Source of the DNA: an uncultured Bacilli bacterium
GTDB lineage: Bacteria; Bacillota_I; Bacilli_A; RF39; UBA660
Length of the DNA: 64,000 bases
Direction of reading: 5' to 3'
Assembly: GCA_910583945.1 (NCBI GenBank)
Contig: CAJTYF010000005.1
Coordinates: 1 to 64,000 of the forward strand
Position numbers and translations under genes: made by a program. The notes beneath the pieces were generated by a model. The model was not told the DNA's origin, made no database searches, and worked only from the letters and a program-made list of their open reading frames with translations. Of the stretch, positions 26,053 through 32,649 are shown in pieces (position 1 is the stretch's first letter; every line of letters begins with the position of its first letter).

Positions 26053-27144
26053 ATGAAGATTATTGTTTCAGCAGGAGGAAGTGGCGGACATATCTATCCA
26101 GCCCTTTCTATTATTGAGTATTTTCAAAAGCAAGAGAAAAATTTAGAAGTTTTATATATTGGTACTCATAATCGGATGGAAAAAGAGATTGTTCCAAAAA
26201 AGGGGATTCCTTATGAAAAACTCGAAATTTACGGATTTAATAAAGATATTAAACGTGATATTAAAAATGTTTTTTTAATTCGTAAAGCGAAAAAAAAATG
26301 TTTAAAAATTATGAAAGACTTTAAACCAGATGTGGTGATTGGTGTTGGGGGGTATGTCACGTATCCTGTTGTTTGGGCCGCTCATCAATTAGGTATTAAA
26401 ACTTTTATTCATGAGCAAAATAGTCGTCCTGGCAAAGTCAATTATTTAGTCAGTCGCTATGCGGATGTTGTGGGGATTACTTTTAAATCTTCTGAAAGTT
26501 ATTTTAAAAAAGCTAAAAAAGTCGTTTATACAGGTCATCCTTCACTGGATACGCACGTTACTGAAAAATTAGATATTCGCACTTTAGGTTTTTCTAAAGA
26601 TCAACCTCTTGTTTTGTATGTTGCGGGTAGTTTAGGGAGTTCTTCATTGAATCAAAAGATGATTGATTTTTTAAACGGACCTCGAGAAGGTTATAGCATT
26701 TTTTATGTAGTAGGAAGTAATGTTCATTTAGAAGATTTTAAAAGTCAAATTACGAATCATAAAGATTTGAAAATTGTTGATTATTTTGAAGATTTACCTA
26801 AAATTATGAGCGAATGTGAGGTTGTTATTTCTAGAGCAGGGGCAGGAACTCTTTTTGAAATTATTGCTTTAGGCAAAAAAAGTATTGTTATCCCAAGCCC
26901 AAATGTTGCCAATAATCATCAGTATTATAATGCTAAAGAATTAGAAGAGAATAATGTAATTACTGTTTTATCAGAGGAAAAACTTTCTAAGGAAATTTTA
27001 AATGAACGAATTTTTTCCTTGCTAAAAGATAATTATAAAACTCAAGAATTGAAAAAAAATATGAAACGTTATCAAGAAAAGAAACCTTTAGAAGAAATTT
27101 ATAACCTTGTAAAGGACTTAACTTGTTCTAGTAAAAAAAGGTAA
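26053..27144 (+). CDS. murG: UDP-N-acetylglucosamine transferase MurG
   Basis: MurG (363 aa) converts lipid I to lipid II on the inner face of the membrane. The first glycine-rich loop is VSAGGSGGHIYPALSI, the second GVGGYVTYPV, with HEQNSRPGKVNYL; the C-terminal donor-binding part has YVAGSLGSSSLN, VISRAGAGTLFEI and PSPNVANNHQYYNA. I chose ATG 26053 because AGAGGA at 26038-26043 is nine bases upstream and the resulting N-terminus (MKIIVSAGG) matches the family. ftsQ follows. Confidence 0.95.
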   Translation: MKIIVSAGGSGGHIYPALSIIEYFQKQEKNLEVLYIGTHNRMEKEIVPKKGIPYEKLEIYGFNKDIKRDIKNVFLIRKAKKKCLKIMKDFKPDVVIGVGGYVTYPVVWAAHQLGIKTFIHEQNSRPGKVNYLVSRYADVVGITFKSSESYFKKAKKVVYTGHPSLDTHVTEKLDIRTLGFSKDQPLVLYVAGSLGSSSLNQKMIDFLNGPREGYSIFYVVGSNVHLEDFKSQITNHKDLKIVDYFEDLPKIMSECEVVISRAGAGTLFEIIALGKKSIVIPSPNVANNHQYYNAKELEENNVITVLSEEKLSKEILNERIFSLLKDNYKTQELKKNMKRYQEKKPLEEIYNLVKDLTCSSKKR

Positions 27145-27175
27145 TTTTTGATAGTATTAAATAAAGGTGGATGGA

Positions 27176-27907
27176 ATGAAAAAGGATAAGAGGAAGAACG
27201 TGAAAATTCATTTAAGATTAAAACCGATTTTAGTTTTATCTTTTTTTATTTTAGTGATTAGTGTTTTTTTCTATTATTTGATGAACGTTCCTATTAAGAA
27301 CATTTATATTGAAGGAACAACTTACTTAAAGGACAAAGAGATTATTGAGCTTTTAGAAATTAAAAATTATCCTAAACTTTTTAAGTTTACAAGTAAATCG
27401 CTAGAAAAAAAATTAGAAAATTTAGAAATGGTTCAGGCTGTAAAAGTCAGTAAGTCTTTAAATGGCGTTTTAAAAATAAAAATACAAGAAGCTCGACCTC
27501 TTTTTTATAATCGAGGTGATTATTGTTATGTTTTATCGACTGGAGCAACAACGAATAGTTATGATTTTTCAGGTATTCCTTTTTTAGTAAATTATGTACC
27601 TAATCATATTATGGAACGATTTATTAAAGAATTAGATCGAGTTTCTAATGAAAATTTAATGTTGATCAGTGAAATTGAATATGCCCCTAGTCGAAGTGAG
27701 GAAGTAGTGATTGATGATACTCGGTTTTTGTTACGTATGAATGATGGTAATGAGGTTTATATTAATTTAATTAATATTGACAGATTAAATACTTATCCTT
27801 TAATCTATTCTTTGTTTGATGAAAAAGGCATTCTAGAACTTGATTCTGATAATGAAAGAGTTGTATTTCGATCCTATAAGAGTATCGAAGAAAATAGAAG
27901 AGAATGA
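27176..27907 (+). CDS. ftsQ: Cell division protein FtsQ/DivIB
   Basis: A 243-aa bitopic divisome protein. A basic cytoplasmic N-terminus is followed by one helix (ILVLSFFILVISVFFYYLM) and an extracellular POTRA domain (VPIKNIYIEGTTYLKDKEII) and then the FtsQ/DivIB beta domain. DivIB stabilises the FtsL-DivIC complex and helps control FtsW/FtsI. I chose ATG 27176 because AAAGGTGGA precedes it; the GTG at 27167 lies inside that site. The murG-divIB order is classic for Gram-positive dcw clusters. ftsA and ftsZ are not in this window. Confidence 0.88.
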   Translation: MKKDKRKNVKIHLRLKPILVLSFFILVISVFFYYLMNVPIKNIYIEGTTYLKDKEIIELLEIKNYPKLFKFTSKSLEKKLENLEMVQAVKVSKSLNGVLKIKIQEARPLFYNRGDYCYVLSTGATTNSYDFSGIPFLVNYVPNHIMERFIKELDRVSNENLMLISEIEYAPSRSEEVVIDDTRFLLRMNDGNEVYINLINIDRLNTYPLIYSLFDEKGILELDSDNERVVFRSYKSIEENRRE

Positions 27908-27913
27908 TGAATA

Positions 27914-28519
27914 ATGAAAGTAAATTATGATGTTTTAATGCAAAAAGAAATTGAAAAATTTCAAGGTAAAAAAAAGCTTTTATTGCATAGTTGTTGTGGA
28001 CCTTGTTCTTCGGCGGTTATTTTGAGATTAAAGGAATATTTTGATATTACGATTCTTTATTACAATCCTAATATCGAACCTGAAGAGGAATATATTAAAA
28101 GAAAAAATGAACAAAAAAAATTACTTGATGCTTTAGATTTGGGGATTACACTTAGAGATATTGATTACGATCATGACTCTTTTTTAAAAGTTTCTAAACA
28201 TTTAGAAACAGAACCTGAAGGTGGAGCAAGATGTCATAAATGTTATTTTTTAAGGTTACAAAAGACAGGAGAAATCGCTAGAAAAGAAGGTTTTGACTAT
28301 TTTGGCACGACTTTAACGGTCAGCCCTTATAAAAATAGCGATGTAATTAATTCAATGGGATTATTGATTGAAAAAGATATGAATTTTGATATTCGTTTTT
28401 TGGTTTCAGATTTTAAGAAAAGAGAAGGCTATAAACAAAGTATTGAACTTTCTGAAAAATACCATTTATATCGTCAGGATTATTGTGGTTGTTTATTTGC
28501 AAAAGATGTCGATTCTTAA
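27914..28519 (+). CDS. queH: Epoxyqueuosine reductase QueH
   Basis: QueH (201 aa) is the non-cobalamin epoxyqueuosine reductase that makes the final step of queuosine synthesis in tRNA. The four iron-sulfur cluster cysteines are visible: LLHSCCGPCSS at the N-terminus and the CHKCYF and YCGCLF pairs further on. YYNPNIEPEEEYIKRK and DYDHDSF are also typical. It follows divIB by seven bases, so it may be read from the cell-wall operon. Confidence 0.92.
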   Translation: MKVNYDVLMQKEIEKFQGKKKLLLHSCCGPCSSAVILRLKEYFDITILYYNPNIEPEEEYIKRKNEQKKLLDALDLGITLRDIDYDHDSFLKVSKHLETEPEGGARCHKCYFLRLQKTGEIARKEGFDYFGTTLTVSPYKNSDVINSMGLLIEKDMNFDIRFLVSDFKKREGYKQSIELSEKYHLYRQDYCGCLFAKDVDS

Positions 28520-28568
28520 GAAAAGATGTCTTTTTTTAGTGTATTTTGGTATTTATAATTGATATAAT

Positions 28569-28636
28569 TTGACATGACACGACAAAATGGTACATATTAT
28601 TCGTGAAATGACTTTCCAAAAAATATTTACTATAAT
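28569..28636 (+). promoter_or_regulatory. Promoter region of the DGR target gene
   Basis: A perfect -10 TATAAT lies at 28631-28636, about 30 bases before the start codon. Further upstream TTGACATGACACGACA (28569-28584) and TATTAT (28595-28600) may form a second promoter. AGGAGG at 28648-28653 is 13 bases from the ATG, longer than usual. Confidence 0.5.
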
Positions 28637-28666
28637 CTAGTTATAGTAGGAGGAGTCATAGGAAAT

Positions 28667-29797
28667 ATGAAATTAGAGAAGTTTACAAAAGGTAGTAAAA
28701 AAAGAAGTCAGGCTGTTATTTTTTTCGCTATAGCGGTTTGTTTGCTAGCGGCAGGATTTATTCTTTATCGAACGTTTGCGTTTTATGAAGAAAAAAGAGA
28801 ATTTAATGTTTTGCAAGGAAGGATTGGAGATTTTGATTATGATGTAAAGCTTGCAATAGTGGTTGATGGAGAAAAAGTAGATAAAGTACCTGAACGTGGT
28901 CTTTATAGTGTAGTAAGTACATGTAATGAAGGAGAAGCTTCAACTTGGGATTATAATGCTTGGGCACTATCTATAGAAAATATTCAAACGAATACAAAGT
29001 GTAAGGTTACTTTTACTTCAGGACTCAGTGATACAGAGTATAATAAATACATCGAAGCTGGAATTGCATTAAGAAGAAATACGTATCGAGGAAAAGATAT
29101 CACTAGTTATTATAATGATGGAAGTCTTTATACCATGATCAGTGATGGAACGTTTAAAGATATTTATGTAGGGGATTTTTTTAATGTCAATGGCGTAACA
29201 TGGCTTGTTGCGGACATCGATAATTATTTGCATAGTGGAGATCAAGATTTAACGAAACATCATGCAACGATTATCCCAGCAAAGCCATTAATGAATTTGG
29301 GAATGAATGAAACAGATACCACAGAAGGTGGGTATTATAATAGTAGAATGGCTCAAGAAACCTTACCGAGTCTAGTGGCGGCTGATGGAACAATTGGAAA
29401 AGCTTTCGGTGCTCATTTAATCGAGTATCGTAATCTGTTATCAAATCGAATTAATAAAGATACCATTAATCAAAGTGGAGGAAGATGGGTTGGAGCAAGT
29501 GATGAATGGGGATGGTATTCAAGAAAAGCTGATTTAATGAGTGAAGTGAATGTCTATGGAACAACAGTGTGGTCATCAAGTGGCTATGATATAGGAATAG
29601 ATAATCGTCAGTATGCAATTTTTCAACTAAAACCAGAGTATATTAATAGTTATGGGACAGCAAGATTTCATTATTGGTTAAAAAGTGTCTCTGGTGCGAC
29701 TAGGTTTGCTCATGTCGCCGGTAACGGGAATTCCGGCTACACCTGGGATGGCGCGTCCAACGCGTATGGTGTTCGCCCCCGCTTCCTGATCGGTTAA
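28667..29797 (+). CDS. DGR target protein: membrane-anchored, with variable C-terminus
   Basis: A 376-aa protein. A basic N-terminus is followed by a transmembrane/signal-anchor helix at about residues 17-36 (AVIFFAIAVCLLAAGFIL), a small beta-rich module with two Cys (STCNEGEASTWDYNAW ... TNTKC), and a C-terminal domain of about 190 residues starting near FFNVNGVTWLVADID. The end (SGATRFAHVAGNGNSGYTWD ... YGVRPRFLIG) has the layout of C-type-lectin-fold DGR targets. Codons at 29686-29790 are the variable repeat. The domain is probably displayed outside the cell, and its altered residues would form a binding face. The ligand is unknown. Family resemblance is inferred from architecture; the VR/TR relation is seen directly. 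Confidence 0.88.
   Translation: MKLEKFTKGSKKRSQAVIFFAIAVCLLAAGFILYRTFAFYEEKREFNVLQGRIGDFDYDVKLAIVVDGEKVDKVPERGLYSVVSTCNEGEASTWDYNAWALSIENIQTNTKCKVTFTSGLSDTEYNKYIEAGIALRRNTYRGKDITSYYNDGSLYTMISDGTFKDIYVGDFFNVNGVTWLVADIDNYLHSGDQDLTKHHATIIPAKPLMNLGMNETDTTEGGYYNSRMAQETLPSLVAADGTIGKAFGAHLIEYRNLLSNRINKDTINQSGGRWVGASDEWGWYSRKADLMSEVNVYGTTVWSSSGYDIGIDNRQYAIFQLKPEYINSYGTARFHYWLKSVSGATRFAHVAGNGNSGYTWDGASNAYGVRPRFLIG
29686..29790 (+). repeat. DGR variable repeat (VR) with 3' homing region
   Basis: This segment matches the three template repeats at 30534, 30815 and 31093. Against the third template (same length up to the C-tract) it shows ten substitutions, all at template adenines, plus two others (T to G and G to A in adjacent codons). 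Template AAC/AAT/AGT codons have become CAT, GCC, GGT, GGC, TAC, ACC, GAT and TAT. The GC-rich end GTTCGCCCCC is shared with the templates and is the likely start site for cDNA-primed homing; beyond it VR and TR diverge. Confidence 0.93.
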
Positions 29798-29836
29798 TCC
29801 TCAAATCTGACCCCCTTGTGGGGTCTTGAGGATTAA
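29794..29836 (+). promoter_or_regulatory. Post-VR DNA hairpin (DGR target recognition element)
   Basis: TTAATCCTCAA at 29794-29804 pairs with TTGAGGATTAA at 29826-29836; inside, GACCCC at 29809-29814 pairs with GGGGTC at 29820-29825 around a five-base loop, with a four-base bulge on the left. It starts at the stop codon of the target gene. In the Bordetella phage DGR a hairpin/cruciform at this place is needed for efficient retrohoming. There is no T-run, so it is not a standard terminator. Confidence 0.75.
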
Positions 29837-29856
29837 AAAGAGAAGGAGGAATTTTG

Positions 29857-30417
29857 ATGAGTGTTGTAAAAAGTAAAAGAAAGCTTTCAACAATGGAGTT
29901 TTTTCATAACGCTCTTTTGTTAAGAAAGAGCGTTACGGAACTTTTGATGCGTGATTTCGGTGTAAAAGGATTCAAGCGAAATATCAAATTTGTAGGAAGT
30001 GTTGAACATTTTGAACCAGAAGATAAAATATTGGTGGAAGAAGTGTTTGAAAAATACAATATGGGTAGATGTTTTGAAGATGAATATCCTGAGTGGTTGA
30101 TTGATAAAGAAAGAGTTTATTTTTTGGATATCTTGCGAAGCTTGATAAAAAATATTGTAAAAGCGAATACAATTTATCCGGTTAATATGAATGAATATAA
30201 AGAAAGAAGAAGTTATCAAAATAATGCCATTGGGGATTGTGAAGATCTTCTTCAAGAAATGCAATATATGATTTCAATTGTTCCAGTCGATGCTGAAAAA
30301 TATATGCAATATGTAGAAATGATTGAAAAAGAAATTGCTCTTTTGAAAGGGTGGCGAAAAGGAGATAATAAAATTGCCAGTCGATTAGAAAAGAAAAAAG
30401 AAGAGTCGAAAGACTAA
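29857..30417 (+). CDS. avd: DGR accessory variability determinant Avd
   Basis: Avd (186 aa) forms a pentameric four-helix-bundle barrel that binds the DGR reverse transcriptase and template RNA and is needed for mutagenic cDNA synthesis. The pattern here is typical: a helix FHNALLLRKSVTELLMRDFG, then EYPEWLIDKERVYFLDIL, KERRSYQNNAIGDCEDLL with conserved Arg and polar residues, and EIALLKGWRKG at the end. It is longer than the Bordetella phage Avd (about 128 aa), mainly at the N-terminus and in an insertion. ATG 29857 is chosen behind AAGGAGG. It lies between VR and TR as in the prototype. Confidence 0.85.
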   Translation: MSVVKSKRKLSTMEFFHNALLLRKSVTELLMRDFGVKGFKRNIKFVGSVEHFEPEDKILVEEVFEKYNMGRCFEDEYPEWLIDKERVYFLDILRSLIKNIVKANTIYPVNMNEYKERRSYQNNAIGDCEDLLQEMQYMISIVPVDAEKYMQYVEMIEKEIALLKGWRKGDNKIASRLEKKKEESKD

Positions 30418-30441
30418 AAATTTGTGGTATGTAGTAGTGGT

Positions 30442-30496
30442 AATCCGTTTCAAAAATATATGAATTAAGTATAATTCAATTTGATACGGATTTTTT
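30442..30496 (+). terminator. Terminator between avd and the template array
   Basis: AATCCGTTTCAAA at 30442-30454 pairs with TTTGATACGGATT at 30480-30492 (one mismatch); an inner GAATT/AATTC stem adds to it, and a T-run follows at 30491-30496. It should separate the target-avd transcript from the template array. Confidence 0.75.
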
Positions 30497-30533
30497 GTGT
30501 TCAAAAATATTGGATAAAATTTGTAATCTTGGT

Positions 30534-30630
30534 TGTCTCTGGTGCGACTAGGTTTGCTAATGTCAGCGATAACGGCAATTCCAACAATGGCTGGAACGCG
30601 TCCAACGCGAATGGTGTTCGCCCCCCCCTG
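30534..30630 (+). repeat. DGR template repeat TR1
   Basis: First template. Its variable segment between TTTGCT and GCGAATGG carries 16 adenines and lacks one codon relative to TR3. It ends in a run of eight C after GTTCG, the longest of the three. The match to the present VR is poorer than that of TR3: several VR bases would require non-adenine changes. Confidence 0.88.
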
Positions 30631-30760
30631 ATTCGATATGTTCATAGATAGTAAGACTACGAGTCGATATGAAAATATGGAAGGAAATTTTATCCATCCG
30701 AAAGGTAAAAATAAATTTTGATGTTACTAGATACGTCTAGGGTAACTAAAAACAAAATTG
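30631..30760 (+). ncRNA. Conserved element downstream of TR1 (probable DGR RNA spacer)
   Basis: Nearly identical copies follow TR2 and TR3. It contains a direct repeat TCGATATG, a purine-rich block, and a terminal hairpin at 30723-30746 (GTTA CTAGA TACG TCTAG GG TAAC). In characterised DGRs the RNA just downstream of TR binds RT-Avd and primes cDNA synthesis; this element is in the right place for that role. Confidence 0.65.
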
Positions 30761-30814
30761 ATGGAAGATATATTAGTTTTTTTATAGATGTTGGGTAAAG
30801 CTTGTATAGCTTAG

Positions 30815-30909
30815 TGTTCTCTGGTGCGACTCAGTTTGCTAATATAGGCGGTTGGGGTGATTCCAATAACAACTGGAGCGCGACCAACGCGAATGGTGTT
30901 CGCCCCCTG
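30815..30909 (+). repeat. DGR template repeat TR2
   Basis: Second and most divergent template. Codons that are AAC/AGT in TR3 are GGC, GGT and TGG here, so its first half has few mutable adenines, while AATAACAAC remains in the second half. It also differs at fixed positions (ACTCAG rather than ACTAGG). Its C-tract has five C. It may be a specialised or decaying template. Confidence 0.85.
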
Positions 30910-31035
30910 ATTCGATATGTTCATAGATAGTAAGACTACGAGTCGATATGAAAATATGGAAGGAAATTTTATCCGTCCGAAAGGTAAAAATAAATTTTGA
31001 TGTTTTTCTAAATACGTTTAGGAACTGTTTACAAA
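30910..31035 (+). ncRNA. Conserved element downstream of TR2
   Basis: Same element as after TR1 and TR3, identical over most of its first 90 bases. The terminal hairpin at 31002-31025 has CTAAA-TACG-TTTAG where TR1 has CTAGA-TACG-TCTAG: a G-C pair replaced by A-T, a compensatory change supporting a real RNA helix. Confidence 0.62.
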
Positions 31036-31092
31036 ATAATAAAATGGATTGTTATATTAGATAAATTATGGGTAAAATTTGTAATATTGCTT

Positions 31093-31190
31093 TGTCTCTG
31101 GTGCGACTAGGTTTGCTAATGTCAACAGTAACGGTGATTCCAACAACAACTGGAATGGCGCGTCCAACGCGAATGGTGTTCGCCCCCCTG
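31093..31190 (+). repeat. DGR template repeat TR3 (best match to VR)
   Basis: Third template, nearest the RT gene, as the single TR is in most DGRs. It has 18 adenines in the variable segment, mostly AAC/AAT codons, and the same length as the VR. All but two differences from the VR lie at its adenines. Its C-tract has six C. It is the likely source of the present VR. Confidence 0.92.
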
Positions 31191-31322
31191 ATTCGATATG
31201 TTCATAGATAGTAAGACTACGAGTCGATATGAAAATATGGAAGGAAATTTTATCCATCCGAAAGGTAAAAATAAATTTTGATGTTACTAGATACGTCTAA
31301 GGTAACTAAAGACAAAATTAAC
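31191..31322 (+). ncRNA. Conserved element downstream of TR3
   Basis: Third copy of the post-TR element. It keeps the hairpin at 31283-31306 with the TACG loop, although one pair (C-A) is lost. It lies between the most active-looking template and the RT gene, the position of the cDNA-priming RNA in known DGRs. Confidence 0.65.
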
Positions 31323-31342
31323 TTAATAAATTAAGAGTTTTA

Positions 31343-31433
31343 AGTAGAATAGATGGTGAATTAAGATTTCTTTTTCCACGCAAATGAAATCTTAATTCAA
31401 CACCTCATATCTTGACTTTGCCTCTTTTCTACT
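31343..31433 (+). ncRNA. Nested stem-loop between the template array and RT gene
   Basis: A perfect 14-bp stem (TGAATTAAGATTTC at 31357-31370 with its complement at 31386-31399) sits within an outer AGTAGAA/TTCTACT pairing (31343-31349 with 31427-31433). It could be the 3' end of the template RNA, a processing site, or a control of RT translation; no T-run follows, so it is not a simple terminator. Confidence 0.5.
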
Positions 31434-31461
31434 CAAAAGTTTTAATAAAAGGTGAAAGATT

Positions 31462-32649
31462 ATGAATAAAGAAATGAAAATTTTAAGTGATGCCAATCAA
31501 TTGATTGAAGCTTTTAATCAAACTAAAAAGGAAAGTATATGGAAAGAATCTGTACAAAATTATGAAGCCAATTTACTTCGAAATACTTACTTACTAAGAA
31601 CGAGTTTAAGAGATGGGACCTATAGACAAAGAGCCTTTTATGAGTTTACTTTAAATGAAAGAGGTAAAACAAGATATGTGAAATCTATGCATATTACTGA
31701 TCGAGTTGTTCAAAGGAGTTTATGTGATAATATTTTGATTCCTAGACTTCAAAATTATTTGATTTATGATAATGGAGCGAGTCTTAAAAATAAAGGGATT
31801 GACTTTTCTAGAAAACGATTGGAGACACATTTGCATCGTTTTTATCGAAAAAATGGAAGTAATGAGGGCTATGTTTTACTAATTGATTATAGTAAATTTT
31901 TTGATAATATTCGACATGATAAATTGGCGGAGCTTTTAGAAAAGAAGATTGATTCTCCTGAATTTATGACATTTGTGAAGCAGCTTCTTAAGACCTTTTC
32001 TATTGATGTGTCTTATTTATCTGATGAAGAATATAAAAACTGTCTAAATAAGCTCTATAATTCTTTGGAACATTCAAAAATTGACCGAAGTTTATTAGTT
32101 GGAGAAAAAATGATGGAAAAGTCAGTAGGAATTGGAAGTCAAATTTCTCAAATATGTGGTATTTATTATCCAACAAGAATTGATAATTATTGTAAAATTG
32201 TTAAGGGCATGAAATATTATGGAAGGTATATGGATGATGTTTACGTAATTCATAAGGATAAAGAGGTATTAAAACAATTATTAAAAGAAGTGGATGAATT
32301 ATCTAAAGAATTAGGATTGTTTATTAATCAGAAAAAAACACAAATTGTTAAATTAAGACATGGTTTTACTTTTTTTAAAATTAAATATAATTTAACAGAA
32401 AGTGGGAAAGTTTTAAAACGATTAGTACCAAAAACCATTACAAGAGAAAGACGGCGACTTAAAAAGTATAAAAAATTAATGGAAGAAGGGAAAATGAGTT
32501 ATAAAGATATCGAACTTGCTTATAAGTCTTGGCGAGGAAATGCTTTAAGGTATCATGCTTATACGAGTGTTAAAAATTTAGATGCTTTGTTTGACCAACT
32601 TTATGTAAAAGAATGGAAAGGAAAGAATGAAGATGAGCTTACTTTATGA
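31462..32649 (+). CDS. DGR reverse transcriptase
   Basis: A 395-aa group-II-intron-like RT of the DGR clade. RT motif 3 is YVLLIDYSKFFDNI; motif 4 is VGIGSQISQICGIYY, whose GSQ-SQ form in place of the intron QGxxxSP is a DGR hallmark; motif 5 is YGRYMDDVYVIH with the catalytic YMDD; FINQKKTQIV and HGFTFFKIKY are motifs 6 and 7. No maturase or endonuclease domain follows, only a basic thumb. It should copy TR RNA into cDNA with errors at adenines and donate it to the VR. ATG 31462 follows AAAGGTGAAAG. It overlaps the MutS-like gene. Confidence 0.95.
   Translation: MNKEMKILSDANQLIEAFNQTKKESIWKESVQNYEANLLRNTYLLRTSLRDGTYRQRAFYEFTLNERGKTRYVKSMHITDRVVQRSLCDNILIPRLQNYLIYDNGASLKNKGIDFSRKRLETHLHRFYRKNGSNEGYVLLIDYSKFFDNIRHDKLAELLEKKIDSPEFMTFVKQLLKTFSIDVSYLSDEEYKNCLNKLYNSLEHSKIDRSLLVGEKMMEKSVGIGSQISQICGIYYPTRIDNYCKIVKGMKYYGRYMDDVYVIHKDKEVLKQLLKEVDELSKELGLFINQKKTQIVKLRHGFTFFKIKYNLTESGKVLKRLVPKTITRERRRLKKYKKLMEEGKMSYKDIELAYKSWRGNALRYHAYTSVKNLDALFDQLYVKEWKGKNEDELTL

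Larger units (their letters stand above)
30511..31320 (+). repeat. Array of three tandem DGR template units, period about 280 bp
   Basis: The stretch holds no gene. It consists of three copies of one unit: a short conserved leader (like GGGTAAAATTTG), a template repeat beginning TGTCTCTGGTGCGAC, and a conserved downstream element of about 100-130 bases. Template starts are at 30534, 30815 and 31093, a spacing of 281 and 278 bases. The downstream elements are almost identical, while the templates differ from each other in the diversifiable codons. This is a duplicated and diverged TR cassette. Confidence 0.9.

Noticed and set aside
30385..31257. Minus-strand open frames over the template array (30385-30645 and 31066-31257)
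   Set aside because: They are antisense readings of the TR units, have no ribosome binding sites, and their similarity to each other comes only from the repeats.
30511..31320. CRISPR array or simple tandem repeat
   Set aside because: Units are about 280 bp with diverged centres matching the VR of the target gene, there are only three, and no cas gene is present.
31462..32649. Group II intron or retron reverse transcriptase
   Set aside because: Motif 4 is of the DGR GSQ-SQ type, no maturase/endonuclease or domain V is seen, and VR, TR and Avd are all present.
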